Shown one piece after another: positions 21,749 to 33,027 of a stretch of 64,000 nucleotides of DNA (position 1 is the first letter of the stretch; the number at the start of each line of letters is the position of its first letter). The notes beneath the pieces were generated by a model. The model saw only the letters and a program-made list of their open reading frames with translations, searched no databases and was not told the DNA's origin. The position numbers and the translations under genes were made by a program. Source of the stretch: Hysterium pulicare CBS 123377 (taxonomy: Eukaryota; Ascomycota; Dothideomycetes; Hysteriales; Hysteriaceae); the NCBI GenBank assembly GCA_000467715.1, contig AJFK01000423.1, forward strand, positions 1 through 64,000, read 5' to 3'.

Positions 21749-23306
21749 TTAGTGAGGAAGGTCACTGTGCTGCCTCCAGTCGACCTCATTCCAGATCACC
21801 TTGGGCCCGTTATTAGCTCTTGGGAAAGAGACTTTGTCGTCGTAGAGATGGTCCCGAACATTTTCAGGCGTGAACTTCTTCCCAGGTAGGCCCATGAAGT
21901 ATGCTGCCATACCACTGACTGCTCCAGTAGCTGCGAAAGATCAGTCAGTGTCAGCGACGTATGTGATTTGTGCTTGCTTACCATAAGATGTGCCCTGGCA
22001 GTTTGTTTCAATCTTGCCTCTCGTTATGCAGCTAGCATCCCAGCCTACCGCATTTACCTTTACAAAGTCGGCTTCTTGCATTTTGCGATTTCCCTTGGTG
22101 TCCACTGCCCCGACAACAATGAGCTCTTTGTATTTAGACCCAAGAGCGGCAGGATAGCGTTCAATCTTGGTTCCCTAGTAGTATATTAGTGAAAATTCCG
22201 ATGAACGCTCCAATCTTTACCGACTACATACCGTGTCAGCATTACCAGCGGCAGCGACGGGAACAACGTTCTTCAACTTAATAATCTCGTTGATCAAGTA
22301 ATCGATCTTGTTGTACACTGCCTTGTTGTAGTTGTCGTCGGTATAGGTTTTCGTGCCCCATGACATGTTGATGACCACGTTATCTTTCTTGTGGTGGTCT
22401 AAAATATCATCGTAGGTTTGTACGAGAGCGTCGATTGAGTGCTCATTATCCCAAACATTCTCTAGGGATCCTCTAGCTGTAGTTCCGCAACGGACCACGG
22501 TGATATGGGCGTTTTTTGCGATGCCAGTCTTTGCCCCAGCTATCTTGCCTAGAACGCCACTTCCGTGACCTAAAAACTCGTCGTCTTTGTCCTTGTTAGG
22601 AAGGAATGGGCCGGCGAATAGCCATTTTTCAATCTTGATATCTTTGAGTTCCTATGAGACGTCAATATCATGTTCGAATAATTTTTTCAGGAATGAAAGT
22701 AGTCTCACTGCTTCATTACCTGCACCTGTATCTAAGAGGTAAATGTGGGTCCCGTCACCAGCGGACTTATCGTAATAATAGTAGTTGGGTAGGTCTTTCC
22801 ATGCCACACCTGGAGGCTGGGAATACATCCTCACATCGTCGTATGGGTCTTTCTGCGGTACAATAGAGTCTGCTCTTGTGGTTATACCTGCCCCTGTGGT
22901 TGTGACATCCCTTGGCAAGACTGATAATCCAGCCTTTTGGTTGGGATCTTTTTCATGCATGTCAGTCGCTTTCCCGCAGAAGTCCACCTATTTGATGTAA
23001 GTTCAGAGTAAACAGATTGGCGAAATAGATGCTTACCTTGCCCCTGTAATTGTTGTTTATTTCGTCGCATGGGTTCTTGGAGTCATCAATATCAACAACC
23101 CACATCATCGTCCCGATGGTTTTACTGTTCGACACCCAATATGACTTCTTATCGGAAGCCATACTCTCGAGCGTTTTCCCTAAATCTGTATTCACAACTT
23201 TGTTTGCTGGATCAGTCGGGAAAACATGGAATTCTTCGACCTTTGCCTGGGCCAAATGCCCGGCCAGCGCCAGCGCCATGTAGGCAGCGTATTGCAGTCG
23301 GAGCAT
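21749..23306 (-). CDS. Secreted subtilisin-like serine protease (S8)
   Basis: Five exons (23306-23037, 22987-22709, 22651-22232, 22174-21982, 21930-21749) give 447 aa. It opens with a signal peptide (MLRLQYAAYMALALAGHLAQA) split here as a hydrophobic 20-residue run. The catalytic triad is Asp in YLLDTGAG, His in LGHGSGVLGKIAG, and Ser in QGTSYATGAVSG; the oxyanion Asn lies in AAAGNAD. The Ser motif lacks the usual Pro of GTSMAxP, so activity or specificity may differ. The 110-residue stretch before the Asp is likely a propeptide, though it does not show a clear I9 signature. The protein is probably exported. It sits among decayed genes, in an accessory region. An upstream ATG at 23417 would add a non-signal extension and was not used. 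Confidence 0.82.
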
Positions 23307-24788
23307 TGTGTGTGGTTTAAATGGAACGTTATCTGAAGGCTTGCAAACAGATGGTGTGATTGTTCGATTGATGTATAACTGTGAATCTGCAGCTTTAGGG
23401 TGAGGTGGCGAGGACATTTTATATCTAACAAATTTGTGAGTGTACTAAAGACTAATGACTTGAAAGTACAGATCATAACTCCTCTGAAATGGTGAGAACA
23501 ATTTTGCAAGATCAGATGATCCTGACGCCTTCGATAATCCTCAAGTCCTTCCGTAAACCACCTGTCCATCTCATAGGTGTTATGGTTCTCCGGGTCTAGC
23601 TGGGAAAGACTTCGACGTGGCGGCTAGATTGAGAGAGATGAAGATGAATGCATCCCTGCTGGAATAAGGGTTTGAAATGAAATCTATGGACTCCTCTGGG
23701 GCTGTATTCACATTCCATTGTATATACACAATCCGATCCGGCAATATTGTCTATCTCGGTCAGATCTGCGCGTAAGGCTTTGGAGTTGAAAGGAAGGGGG
23801 AGTTTGGATTTCAGGCAGGCAGAGGGATGACATGAAGTGAGATTTTTACCCATTGATGTTGTGTGACGTGGAGAGAGCTGAGATGCAGAAGTTGCGTCAG
23901 TGGCACTGCTGAGCTGACTTCACGTCCCGTATTGCTTAAGTGAGGACTTTAATGGTCCAAACTGAAACCAAGTTAAGCAGGAAGTGGGCCTCCGGCTTTT
24001 GAGGATCGGGCAGACCATATGGATCAATAGTTGGGCTTCTAGTGAGTGCCAGAAGGTGGGTGGGTGGATTGAGATCCACCGTCCTTCGCCTTCCACACAC
24101 TGAGCCATCTGGTGGTATGTCGAAATGGCGTTGGGCATAGCGTCATCCTCGATTGAACAGGAAAGATAATAGTACTTGCTGTTTCACGCGTGGAAAGGCA
24201 TATTCTGACGGCATCAAGTTTCTTTCCCTTCCGCGGATTGTGAGGAGATGAACGAGTTAGATATCACGGACGTATCTCAGTGAACATCCAGAGATACTTC
24301 ATAGAATAGGTGAGATATATTCGGCCTCTGAAGTTCTTTGACCGGATGAGATATTTCAGATGTCGGGTACTGGTTTGTGACTCGTGAGACAAGGAATCGG
24401 AAACTGAGATGGGCCTTAAAACGGGCCTTAAGTGGGCCTTAAAACGGGTTCCAACACGAAAGACAAGCCCAAGAATAGTCCTGACAGCAAGTGGCGTAAA
24501 CCAAGGGGTGACTGAGATGAGGCATGGTTAGAAGGCGGTGCTGGACCAATGAAAACTCAACGCAAAATCAAAGCAACACCGTTACATCATTCAATGAAAT
24601 CAACCATGAATGAGAGCTTTAAATATAATAACCTCTTACGCGTGGTTGAGCTTTACCAAACTCTTCTTCAAGGCGGTGCTGGCGCTTACGTGACCCGACC
24701 CCACTCTAACCATAAATAGAAACGTCCACCTGCCATCTTCCAACTTTGAAGCTGCTCATCTATTACAACACCAAGATACATTCACAAC
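23307..24788. promoter_or_regulatory. Divergent promoter region, subtilase / 2EXR-like gene
   Basis: About 1.5 kb lies between two divergently transcribed genes. It contains a cluster of GGGCCTTAA elements at 24411-24448 and an AT-rich TATA-like stretch near 24618-24635 before the plus-strand gene. No coding feature was supported. Confidence 0.4.
24411..24448. repeat. Three closely spaced GGGCCTTAA elements
   Basis: GGGCCTTAA occurs three times in 38 bp, two copies as GGGCCTTAAAACGGG. The spacing is close to one and a half helical turns. They sit about 350 bp upstream of the ATG at 24789 and may bind a regulator. Confidence 0.7.
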
Positions 24789-25554
24789 ATGCCACGCTTC
24801 CTTTTATGGAATGATGAGGATATGGACGCTGATGATCCCGAGACGGGTGAGAATTGGCCACGACCTGAAGCGACCGAACTTTGGCAAAGCAGGCTGATCG
24901 ACAAGCGAATAACCACCAACAGCATCGACATAATATGCCCCGAATGGGCAGAAAAGAAGTCTACATGCGAACGGTTGCGCGGACGGAACGCTGGCTCGCG
25001 GGCTTTTGTCAGCGAGCAAGCGTCCCAAGGGCTTGAGAAAGACATCAGCTATGAGCCTCAGGCCTCACCATTGTTGCGACTTCCTTCGGAATTGCGTCTT
25101 CAGATTCTAGAGTACGCTCTTCAACCTCAGAAAGGGACGGCAGAACACAATGTCACCCAAATTGGACGCAGACCATCATGGATCAAGATACCTGATAAAG
25201 ACGGCAAAGTTCGGTGGGTAAAAAACCCCGAAAAAGAACCCCAGGTTCCGAGCGATGCTCCACACCAGCATCTGTGGATTAGGACGTCTTCAATCATCTT
25301 TGCGTGCAAGCAATTGTATATCGAAGGCCGCCCTATCGCATTGAAAGCACATACCTTTAATTTAGATTCTCGACCATATCAGTTTTTGGGTCCTCGCCGA
25401 GAACTCAAAGGGGGACCAAACCTTTCAAATGTGTATGTGATCGTTATTCAGCTTGTGTCTTTACTGATTCTCATACAGGCTTTACCTCAAATGTGACTCG
25501 ACGTCTGTCGTAACATCTTTATGTTTCGGAGTACCTTTCGATCGTAATTTGTAA
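24789..25554 (+). CDS. 2EXR/F-box-like fungal protein
   Basis: Two exons (24789-25432 and 25479-25554) give 239 aa. The middle shows LLRLPSELRLQILEYAL, followed about 85 residues later by IIFACKQLYIEGRPIALKAHTF. This pairing of an F-box-like LPxELRxxI helix with a CKQLYxE strand is typical of a large, poorly understood Pezizomycotina family. The 46-nt intron (GTATGT...CAG) extends the protein by LYLKCDST and a short tail; read-through of the intron would end the frame early. The protein seems short for the family, so it may be a shortened member. Function unknown. Confidence 0.65.
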
Positions 25555-25896
25555 AGTCGATTAATCAACGTTGTCGCTCGTGGAACAGATTATTTGATTA
25601 TATTTGAAACTAAGGGCCGTTTCCTTGATTGGCAATTGACTTTGAGAGTTATTGCGAAGAGTGCTTGATTGCGGTCAAAAAACAGCGAGTTTAGTGAGTT
25701 GACTTTTATCCTTTGAAGGTAGTCGGAGCCTGACATGCTACCAATTCGGACACAACGTTGAACAATTTCTGGAGAAATGAATATCCTGCGTTGGCGGAGG
25801 GAAAGCCATCCTATGGCGCAAAATATACCCAGGGTTCTTGTGTCTTGTCATGGCGTTGGGCGCTTCACCTCAGGCATTCATGGTAGGTGCTGCATT
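25555..25896. other. Short intergenic spacer
   Basis: 3' flanks of two converging genes, the 2EXR-like gene and the decayed oxygenase copy. No feature was seen. Confidence 0.4.
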
Positions 25897-28568
25897 ACCA
25901 GATACCGAATTTCAAAGCGACGTTCGGCCGTTGCTGAGCTGGTCGTTGCTGAGGAAATGATGGTTTAAGGGCCCATTGGTACTTGGAAGGCCGTTCCTGT
26001 GGCATTAATTGCCCGCCTGGTGGTTGTGGCAGCTGTGGTTGATGCTGGGGGAGCCCAGAGGCACGCGGAAGCGATACTGCTCTCAGTTCTATGATCTCAT
26101 CGTATCGATGTCGAGTGCTTGCTTCAATGCGTCCTGATCAAATGTAAACAACATCTTGCGAGCCTCTTCTTTCCGAATCTTCCATTCTGCAACTTGCTTC
26201 TCGAACCCACGCGTCATTTTGGTGACCACTAGAGTCTGAGGGCTGCCTCTGTGCTCCGTCTCATGCGTGCAGTCGCTACGGCCACCGTCCAGTTGTCGAT
26301 GAAGATGCTGCCTGCGAGCCTTGGCCACTGGAAATCGTCCGGTCCTCATGGAAGGACTTACGAGGAAGGCGTTGAGCTTTGAGCAGACGCCACAGCTACA
26401 ATTGACCCTGTGACGGACCCAGTCGCGAGAAGGGGAAGGTTCCATTCGAACGAAGTTCAGAAGGTACACATCCAATACCGTGTTGGACATGCTTTGGTAG
26501 CGTTCGTCGGAAAGTTAGACATTCCATTTAGGTATTAGCGAGATGAGTTCTTTCAAAAGGGGAACGAAAAGGGTTGGAAGATCCGTAGGATCGGCCAAAT
26601 GAGATCCAGATTCAAACTTTGCGAGAATTTGGTGGACCTCCTCCGTAAGTCCCAGTGAATGACAATGATCAAGGAACACACCGAGAGCTTTGGGGTCTAT
26701 TCCAGGGATCCGCTCTTTTTCTCGCGAAGAGTGACTGAGATGTGATAACCGGGATTATCTTGGCGTCTGAACTGCTTGGACAATAAACCTTACCCATTGT
26801 TCTACGGAGAAATGTTGGCTTATTTCAGGGACAAGCTCCTTGAATATCGCGGTCATGGTAGTCTTTCCAACCTTTTCTCGAGGAGACTCTCAGAGATGGT
26901 TCAGAAAATTGATCGCAAAAGGTCCTCTCTTTGCATGCCGTCTAACGATCGGAATGATACTGTACGAAGCTTTTAGTATGTGAATTTGAAGATACAATGC
27001 GAGCCCGTACCTTTGTAGAAGATATTGCTCACCTCCTTCTATCGTGAAAATTTCCATAAGGGCAACTGAATCCTGTTGAAAGAGCTCCTGCGCTGACTGT
27101 AACAATTCTCTAAGCTTCTGCATGACCCAATCACTTAGTCCAGATTCTTTCTCCCTGTCTAAGGTGCACTTATTGATTCCATCTCGGAGTAGGCTACAAA
27201 GCGCGTCATAACGATTTCTTACAATTCTCAAGGCTAATATTTTCGTCAGTCAACGTCTCAAACGCGATGTTAGTTGTACTTGCCAAGGTTGCAAATTGGC
27301 GAATCCTATTCTATCCATGGATGCACCAATATCTTCGAATAGGCTGCAAGGGGCATGACTTAACATCTTTTTAACGCGCTCGAAAAGTTCTAAAACTGCC
27401 AATACTAATGTACCAACGGCTACCCCAATAAGTGTTTCGTCGGAGAACATGCCATAGCCGCGAGAGGGAATCTCTGCCAGCCGTTTGGTGTTATGAACAA
27501 TGACTTGCTGGCAAAGGTCGCGTAATGCATGTATTTGGAACTTTTCCGCAGTGGGCTCGTTGGTTCGGTGCGAGAAATAGTCGAGAAGAACGTTGGCTTT
27601 CCTATTCTCCTCAGAAGAGACGTATTCCGCTTTCAAAGAAGCTGTGCCCAAGAACGACCCAACATCAGCCTTTGATATCAGCACGAATGCCTTCGCGATC
27701 TGGTTAGATTGCTTAAAGATATAATATTAGGGATGCTTACTGCTCTGCGATAAAAATGTGTTGCAGTGTCTCCTTCATTACCAGTGAGCCCTTCGAAGTC
27801 TTCCTCGTCTGGACTTTCGCCGTCAAATGGATCGATCTGAACCAAGTCATCATCCAATATTTTGATCTTTTCGGTGATTATTCTTCCATCAGTATCGAAC
27901 ACGGTGTCAAGGGTGTATACATTATTAATGATGTCAACCAAATCGTGAGGGCCTTCGTCATTGTGATAACGGTTATATCTGTGGCCGTAAAAGTCCTCAT
28001 CTTCTGCAGAACCGTGTAATCTTCGTTCTAATGTTGCAAGATAAAGACAAAACCCTGTGGCATCACAAGCCTGCTCAAGAACACGAGCTTGGTCTAAGTT
28101 CTGACCTTTCAACGACTGTAGTTTAAGACTCGCTTATGTATATTGATGATTTAATATGTATACCAATCCGCTCTTTGTTGGAACGAGACCGACCCACGAT
28201 TTGCTTTCGCCAACAGTCCCTGATCTTCTGAAGAGCAGCTGAGTCGCAGCGCATGCTCGTTTCAGTTAAAGATACGTCTGGGTTATCTCGCACAAGGTTG
28301 TATGTCAATACCCATCGATATCCCAACTCTATAGGAAGAACCTATATGAAGTCAGTGACATTCTTCTAGAAGTTGAGGATCAGTAACTTCAGTCAATCTG
28401 CAAATTCTGCCACACGTCCAGAACCGGATGCTCCAGAATCTTCCGACTTGTTCCCAATTTGCGCCAATTGGTTGTCAAGCTCTTCCATCACGTCGAAGCA
28501 AGTCTCATCGTCAGATCCCTCTCTAAGGTAGACCTGCGGGATGGGTCGTCGCCCTTGCACCGTACTCA
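25897..28568 (-). pseudogene. Decayed 2OG-Fe(II) oxygenase-family gene (copy 2)
   Basis: A start at 28568 (MSTVQGRRPIPQVYLREG) is followed by an acidic stretch, then, after a probable intron, VLPIELGYRWVLTYNL, a block that in this family follows the iron-binding dioxygenase core. Further blocks are ATLERRLHGSAEDEDFYGHRY, EGLTGNEGDTATHFYRRAV, FEDIGASMDRIGFANLQPW and LLNFVRMEP...CGVCSKLNAF...KARRQHLHRQLDGG. The catalytic HxD region itself is absent. A TAA at 26517-26515 interrupts WNV from LSDERYQ. Near 26105 the conserved ending YDEIIELRAVS lies in another frame. The gene looks non-functional, although its middle exons are well preserved. The 3' limit at about 25897 is the end of the shifted frame. 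Confidence 0.62.
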
Positions 28569-28877
28569 TCTTAGATGAACGTGGAAAGTTTGTATTGGAA
28601 TATGCAGTAAGATAATTTCATATGGGCTTTGCGTGGATATAGGAAAAGGATTTTCGTGGAACGATTGGATGATACAGAAATATTGCCTATTAGACGCCCT
28701 GGAGTTGACGACACGCTGACACACTTATCATCACTAGCGCCTTGGCAATTCACTACAAGGATCATAGACGGTATTATCACATCAGCCTCCACAATGCATT
28801 CGATGACTTTAAGCTTCTATGATAGGTAGAAAGGTTCCCTATACAAAAAGAACACTACTATATCCCTTTAACCTCCC
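28569..28877. other. Short intergenic spacer
   Basis: Lies between the start of the decayed oxygenase gene and the CTF18 stop codon. No feature was seen. Confidence 0.4.
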
Positions 28878-31800
28878 TTATAGACCTCTCATTAACTCAT
28901 CAAGCGTAACAGGTTTCCTAACTGCATTCGAGAACCCCTCATGAAAACTGACCCAGACTCTACCCACATCATCAGGGTCCTTCTCATTCTTCCTCTTCTT
29001 CTTCGTGACCTCAACCCCGACAACAGGCTCCAGCTGAGTAGCCACAACTCTCCCAAAGAAATCCCGCTTAACCCCTTTTTCCTTTTCCCTTGCTTTCTTC
29101 GTTTCCTCGTTATCTACTCTCGTGTCTTCCACCTCTTCGGCATCAACTTGACCACCACGCTTCTTTCGAGCTTCTGCATTCAGCTTCGCACTCTCACGCT
29201 TCCATTCCATTTCCAGCACTTGCCTGACTGCAAATCTGACCTTTTCTTCTTTCTTTCCGGCCATCGTTTCAAAAACGCCGATTTGATCAAGTGGTGGTTC
29301 CATTCTGAACACCCATCCACCGCTTCTGCTATTCGGGTCATCAAACTCGACTTTACTTCTTTCAAAACGTACTCCAGTTGCAGCCATAGCGTCCACTGCC
29401 CTCTTTACAAGCAACTTTTCACTTGCTTTCCTGACCGAGGCTGTTGCCGCTGTCCTATTGCTAGTCGTGCCAGTGTTGACGATTACAGGTTTAACGTCAG
29501 GAGAGAGCAGGCGTAGGATATAAGGGAGAAAGTCCGTAGCAAGGTCTTCAGGAGACCGGAATAAGCGAGTAAGTGGTAAACTTAATGTCGAATGCAGCCC
29601 TGTCAGCTGAGCACGGTTTGATTTCTGCAGTTCAGATGCTGTGTATGGGGCGCTAGAACCAGAGAATGGGGCAGCAACATCAGCGGTCTGGTCGGCTTTT
29701 GTGGAAGCAGAACTACGCATATTTCCGGGTGATGCGAAGAGGTGATGAAAGGCAAGAACGGATTGTGATAGATAGGGAGCAAGTTCCCACTCTTGGGAAC
29801 CATGTACAGCTGATGAGAGCGTATCATGAAAGTGTAGCCAGTCGTACGCTGAGGTCGGCTTGCTGAGAAGCGTGTCGTCTTGGAAACGTTGGCTTGGATA
29901 GGATGTGAAGCAGTCTATACGGGATGTGAGCATGTTCCAAAGTATTGATAATAGGTTGGAGCCTTACCCGTTACAATTCTGTCGCAGTCTCCGCTGGTGT
30001 CGACCATTTCTCTCAATCTGTCCATAGCTCGTCGTTTACTCGCTTCAGCTACGCCAACTGCTCCTTTCGTGTCTGAGCGTCCCGTCTGTTGATAAGTAAA
30101 GTTTCCACTCTTAGGGAATCCCGCGCCCTCCTTAAACACACGTTCAACAACTTCTTTCGCTCCTCCTCGACCAAGACTCCTGGCAGCTCCACCTCCGTGC
30201 GATAGATCGCTGAGAATGTTCTCCTCGATCCATCCTCTTGTCAACCTCATAGTGCCAGGAGCGGAGTGCATGGAAGCTCGAAGTTTCCCTGCAACCCATT
30301 CGCCTACCACCATTACACCACGTATGTCGCCCTCGCCGGTCCCACTGCCAGTACCGCCTTCTTTCTTCGTGCTGACACCCCAGGTAGCCTCGCATAGGCG
30401 ACGCACGCCGTCGGAATTGCAAGGAATTCCCTCCTTTTCGAAAATTGAATGCATCCGAGACACTATCATGTTGAGCGGCGGCTTGCGAATATGGATTATT
30501 TCTGCAATAGATGTTTGGCGTAAGGGTCGTAAGGAGGGGTGATAGACATCGTTGCAGATTAGAATCAAGGGTCGGAGTAGCCGAAATCTATCCCCTTTGC
30601 GCTTCTTCTTCGTAGGTGCTGCAGAACTTTGTGGCCCAATAGAGCGGGAGTTCTTTTCGTCAAGGTTGATTAGATCAATCAAGGCTTTGATAAAGCCACC
30701 TTCACCACCACCTCCGCTTCCACCAACGACTCCATCTACTTCATCCACCACAACGCACACGGGTTTACCAGCCTTACGAACTTTGCCAGATGCTGTATTA
30801 GTATTTACACCCTTGACGTTCTCAGTGCCGACCATATCTCGGATTCGACCTTTCACAACTTCTCGACTACGTTCATCACTGGCATTGATCTCTTGGACCT
30901 CGTAACCGGCTTGTCTTGCGCACACGTGCGCCAATGTAGTTTTCCCCAGACCAGGAGGGCCTGTAAGGAGAAGAATTTTGCGGTGCTTTTGCTCTTCACC
31001 ATCATCTTGTCCGTGTTTTCCAGGCTTCGCTTTCGGCTTGCTTGAACCGGGGAATACAATTGGGTCCCAGTTCTTCAGCCAACGCAGCACTGATCGATGT
31101 GTTCGTTCGTCGCCGACTAGGTCTGTAAATTTCCGTGCGCGGTACTTCTCAGTCCACATGAGAGTCCTGTTACTTTTGTTACTCTGACAGTGGCCTGCAG
31201 GTTGCTCAATACTTTCTCTTGCAGTCTCGTTGCTCGCTTCGCGCTCAGCGTTCTTCGCTTCTTTTACCTTCGCAGCATCATCTATCAGTTGGTGGATATC
31301 GATACCATAATAGCTCTTTCTCGCGTGGCCAGGTTCCGCGACTGATCGGGATGCGATCAACTGCTCGTAGGGGACAGCAGGCTTCTCGAGTTTCCGTGCA
31401 ATATACGTGGACTTCCCAGAAGCGGTCACAGCCATCAACGGACGCCTGTTGGTGGCCGAGTAGACTTCTGGCGGGGTCTGGATGGGCTTTACTGGCGAGG
31501 GAGACTCGAAATAGTGGTCTAAGTCCGCGACTGGTACAGTTTCTGGGTCCACGTCCGTGTCGTCTTGACTTGCTGGTGGAGTAGTATTGTCCACGGGATT
31601 AGGAAAGGACGGGACCTCCTTGATGCTAGTAAACGCCCTCCTCTTGGTGTTGGCAGCCTTCAACGCAGCCAGCTCGTCCTCATCATCCGATTCATCCAGA
31701 AACCCTCCTATTATCCTCGTTGACTGGTTCGGGCCGACATCTTTCAAGGGGCTCCGAACAACGTCAGGCCTCTTCCTTTTCTTTGGTGTTGTTGCATTTG

Positions 31801-32228
31801 GAGAGGAGCTGGGTGGGTATGTGACCGGCGAAGAGATCATCGGCATGGTGAGACTGGGTGGGGAGGATGGTGGGATTTGGAAATCTAGAAAGGTCCTCGA
31901 ATATGCGTTGGTGGTGCAAGATTTAGAACCTTTTACAGGAGTGTCTATTCCTAATAAGCTTCTGTTCAAATATTCATTCGACGCGCAGTCTGTAATTACC
32001 GATCGCGTAGTCCTCTTCACTCCTAAAAACCTCGGGAATATGCCAGGCCCTATGTTGAATGACTACACCAAGCTCGTTCTTTCGCACTGTCGCTTCCTCG
32101 ACCTGCAATTGTAGTGCTTCTAGTTCGTCCGAATGAGAGACAAACGCGTCCTGCAGCTGATCGAGTTCAGAGTGGAGGTGTATTGCAGGGTCGAAAGAAG
32201 AAGGTAACCTAGGAGATGAGTTGAACAT
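28878..32228 (-). CDS. CTF18: CTF18, large subunit of the alternative clamp loader RFC-Ctf18
   Basis: Three exons (32228-32000, 31950-29968, 29914-28878) give 1082 aa. Ctf18-RFC loads PCNA and supports sister-chromatid cohesion and the replication checkpoint in the nucleus. After a coiled N-terminal part comes the entry MWTEKYRARKFTDLVGDERTHR, then Walker A LLTGPPGLGKTTLAHVCARQ, the RFC box EINASDERS, and Walker B CVVVDEVDGV. The C-terminal collar includes DCFTSYPSQRFQDD and YDWLHFHDTLSS, both Ctf18-like. The 49-nt first intron joins YAIG to IDTPVKG and brings in a typical N-terminus. The 53-nt second intron restores CDRIVTDCF. Two ACGCG cores lie upstream. Confidence 0.93.
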
Positions 32229-32811
32229 AAGTCTAGCGTATATGGGAAGAAGTTGTCTTCATCATTGTGAATTCAATGTCGTGTTAAAGAGTTTCACGGC
32301 AGAGTCGCGAACGCGACTTGGAAGCTCGACGCGCAGCTTGTCCGTGCACTGCCAAGCTTCGAGCCCCGGTCACGTGAATACTGTCTTTGGACCACATCAG
32401 TCTTCATGTACCAGCTCAGCCTAAGTAATACATACTAAAAAAGCCTTTTCCACTATTCTTGATTAGACTAAATTGCGCCGGTACATCCGGGATCTTGCAG
32501 TGTACGACAAAGCCATTAACATTCTTTGCTGGAGCTCAAACCTGTTCGGTAAACAGGGTCAACCCTCTGGGCACATCCCAAAGCATCAGAATTAACCAGG
32601 CCTGTTTATGAGGATTAGCATTAGAAGTAGGTTTGTGTCCTTTATCTTCTGTTGTTGGGTCATAGTCACATGCAATTCTCCACTCTGTGGGGCTGAAAAA
32701 CTGAGGTGTTGGGTAGCTTTGGGCTGAAATTCTGCCCCACCCAAATCGAGTGTTTCTCTGTCTTATTATGTCACTATATTTTAGTTTTAAAATTTGTCTT
32801 TTCCAAATCAA
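32229..32811. promoter_or_regulatory. CTF18 promoter with ACGCG (MCB-like) cores
   Basis: The 110 bp upstream of the ATG at 32228 holds GTCGCGAACGCGAC (32304-32317), an inverted repeat containing ACGCG at 32311, and a second GACGCG at 32328. ACGCG is the core of MluI cell-cycle boxes bound by MBF in ascomycetes. CTF18 is a replication gene, so G1/S control is plausible. No other feature was seen up to the tRNA gene. Confidence 0.45.
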
Positions 32812-32836
32812 AGCTGAATGGCGCAGCGGAAGCGCG

Positions 32837-32890
32837 GTAAGTTCATACAGCCTTCGACATAATTAAACGCATGCTGATTGCCTACGGCAG
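32837..32890 (+). other. Spliceosomal-type intron in tRNA (between positions 26 and 27)
   Basis: 54 nt, beginning GTAAGTTCAT and ending TACGGCAG. A branch-like CTGAT (fungal CTRAY) lies about 13 nt before the end. Its length and signals match the protein-gene introns of this window. Confidence 0.75.
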
Positions 32891-32901
32891 CCGGGCTCAT
32901 A

Positions 32902-32922
32902 GGGACGAAAAAGACACTATAA
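32902..32922 (+). other. Canonical tRNA intron (between positions 37 and 38)
   Basis: 21 nt, starting GGGACG, inserted after A37 next to the anticodon. This is the site used by the tRNA splicing endonuclease. The exact border is uncertain by one or two A residues. Confidence 0.7.
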
Positions 32923-32931
32923 ACCCGGAGG

Positions 32932-32989
32932 GTAGGTTCTCATGATATTCTAAGTGTGCACAATTCGTTTAGTTACTAATTTCGTATAG
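32932..32989 (+). other. Spliceosomal-type intron in tRNA (variable region)
   Basis: 58 nt, beginning GTAGGTTCTC and ending TTCGTATAG, with a TACTAAT branch-like motif about 15 nt before the end. It lies in the variable region between G46 and position 47. Confidence 0.75.
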
Positions 32990-33020
32990 ACAGCGGATCG
33001 AAACCGCTTTCAGCTAATCG

Positions 33021-33027
33021 TTTTTTT
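33021..33027 (+). terminator. Pol III T-tract terminator
   Basis: Seven T residues start 5 nt after the tRNA 3' end; a second TTTTT follows 2 nt later. This is the normal place for a tRNA terminator. Confidence 0.85.

Larger units (their letters stand above)
32812..33016 (+). tRNA. Initiator tRNA-Met (CAT) with three intervening sequences
   Basis: Exons 32812-32836, 32891-32901, 32923-32931 and 32990-33016 join to a 72-nt cloverleaf. The acceptor arm AGCTGAA/TTCAGCT pairs at all 7 positions; the D arm GCGC/GCGC, anticodon arm CCGGG/CCCGG and T arm AGCGG/CCGCT all pair fully. The loop CTCATAA holds anticodon CAT. The GATCGAAA T-arm loop (no T54-T55-C pattern of elongators), A1-T72 pair, and closeness to the known Neurospora initiator (AGCTGCATGGCGCAGCGGAAGCGC) mark it as initiator. 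The A box TGGCGCAGCGG and B box GGATCGAAACC are each uninterrupted, and a T7 terminator follows. Full pairing in every arm argues for a working gene or a very recent copy. Confidence 0.85.
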
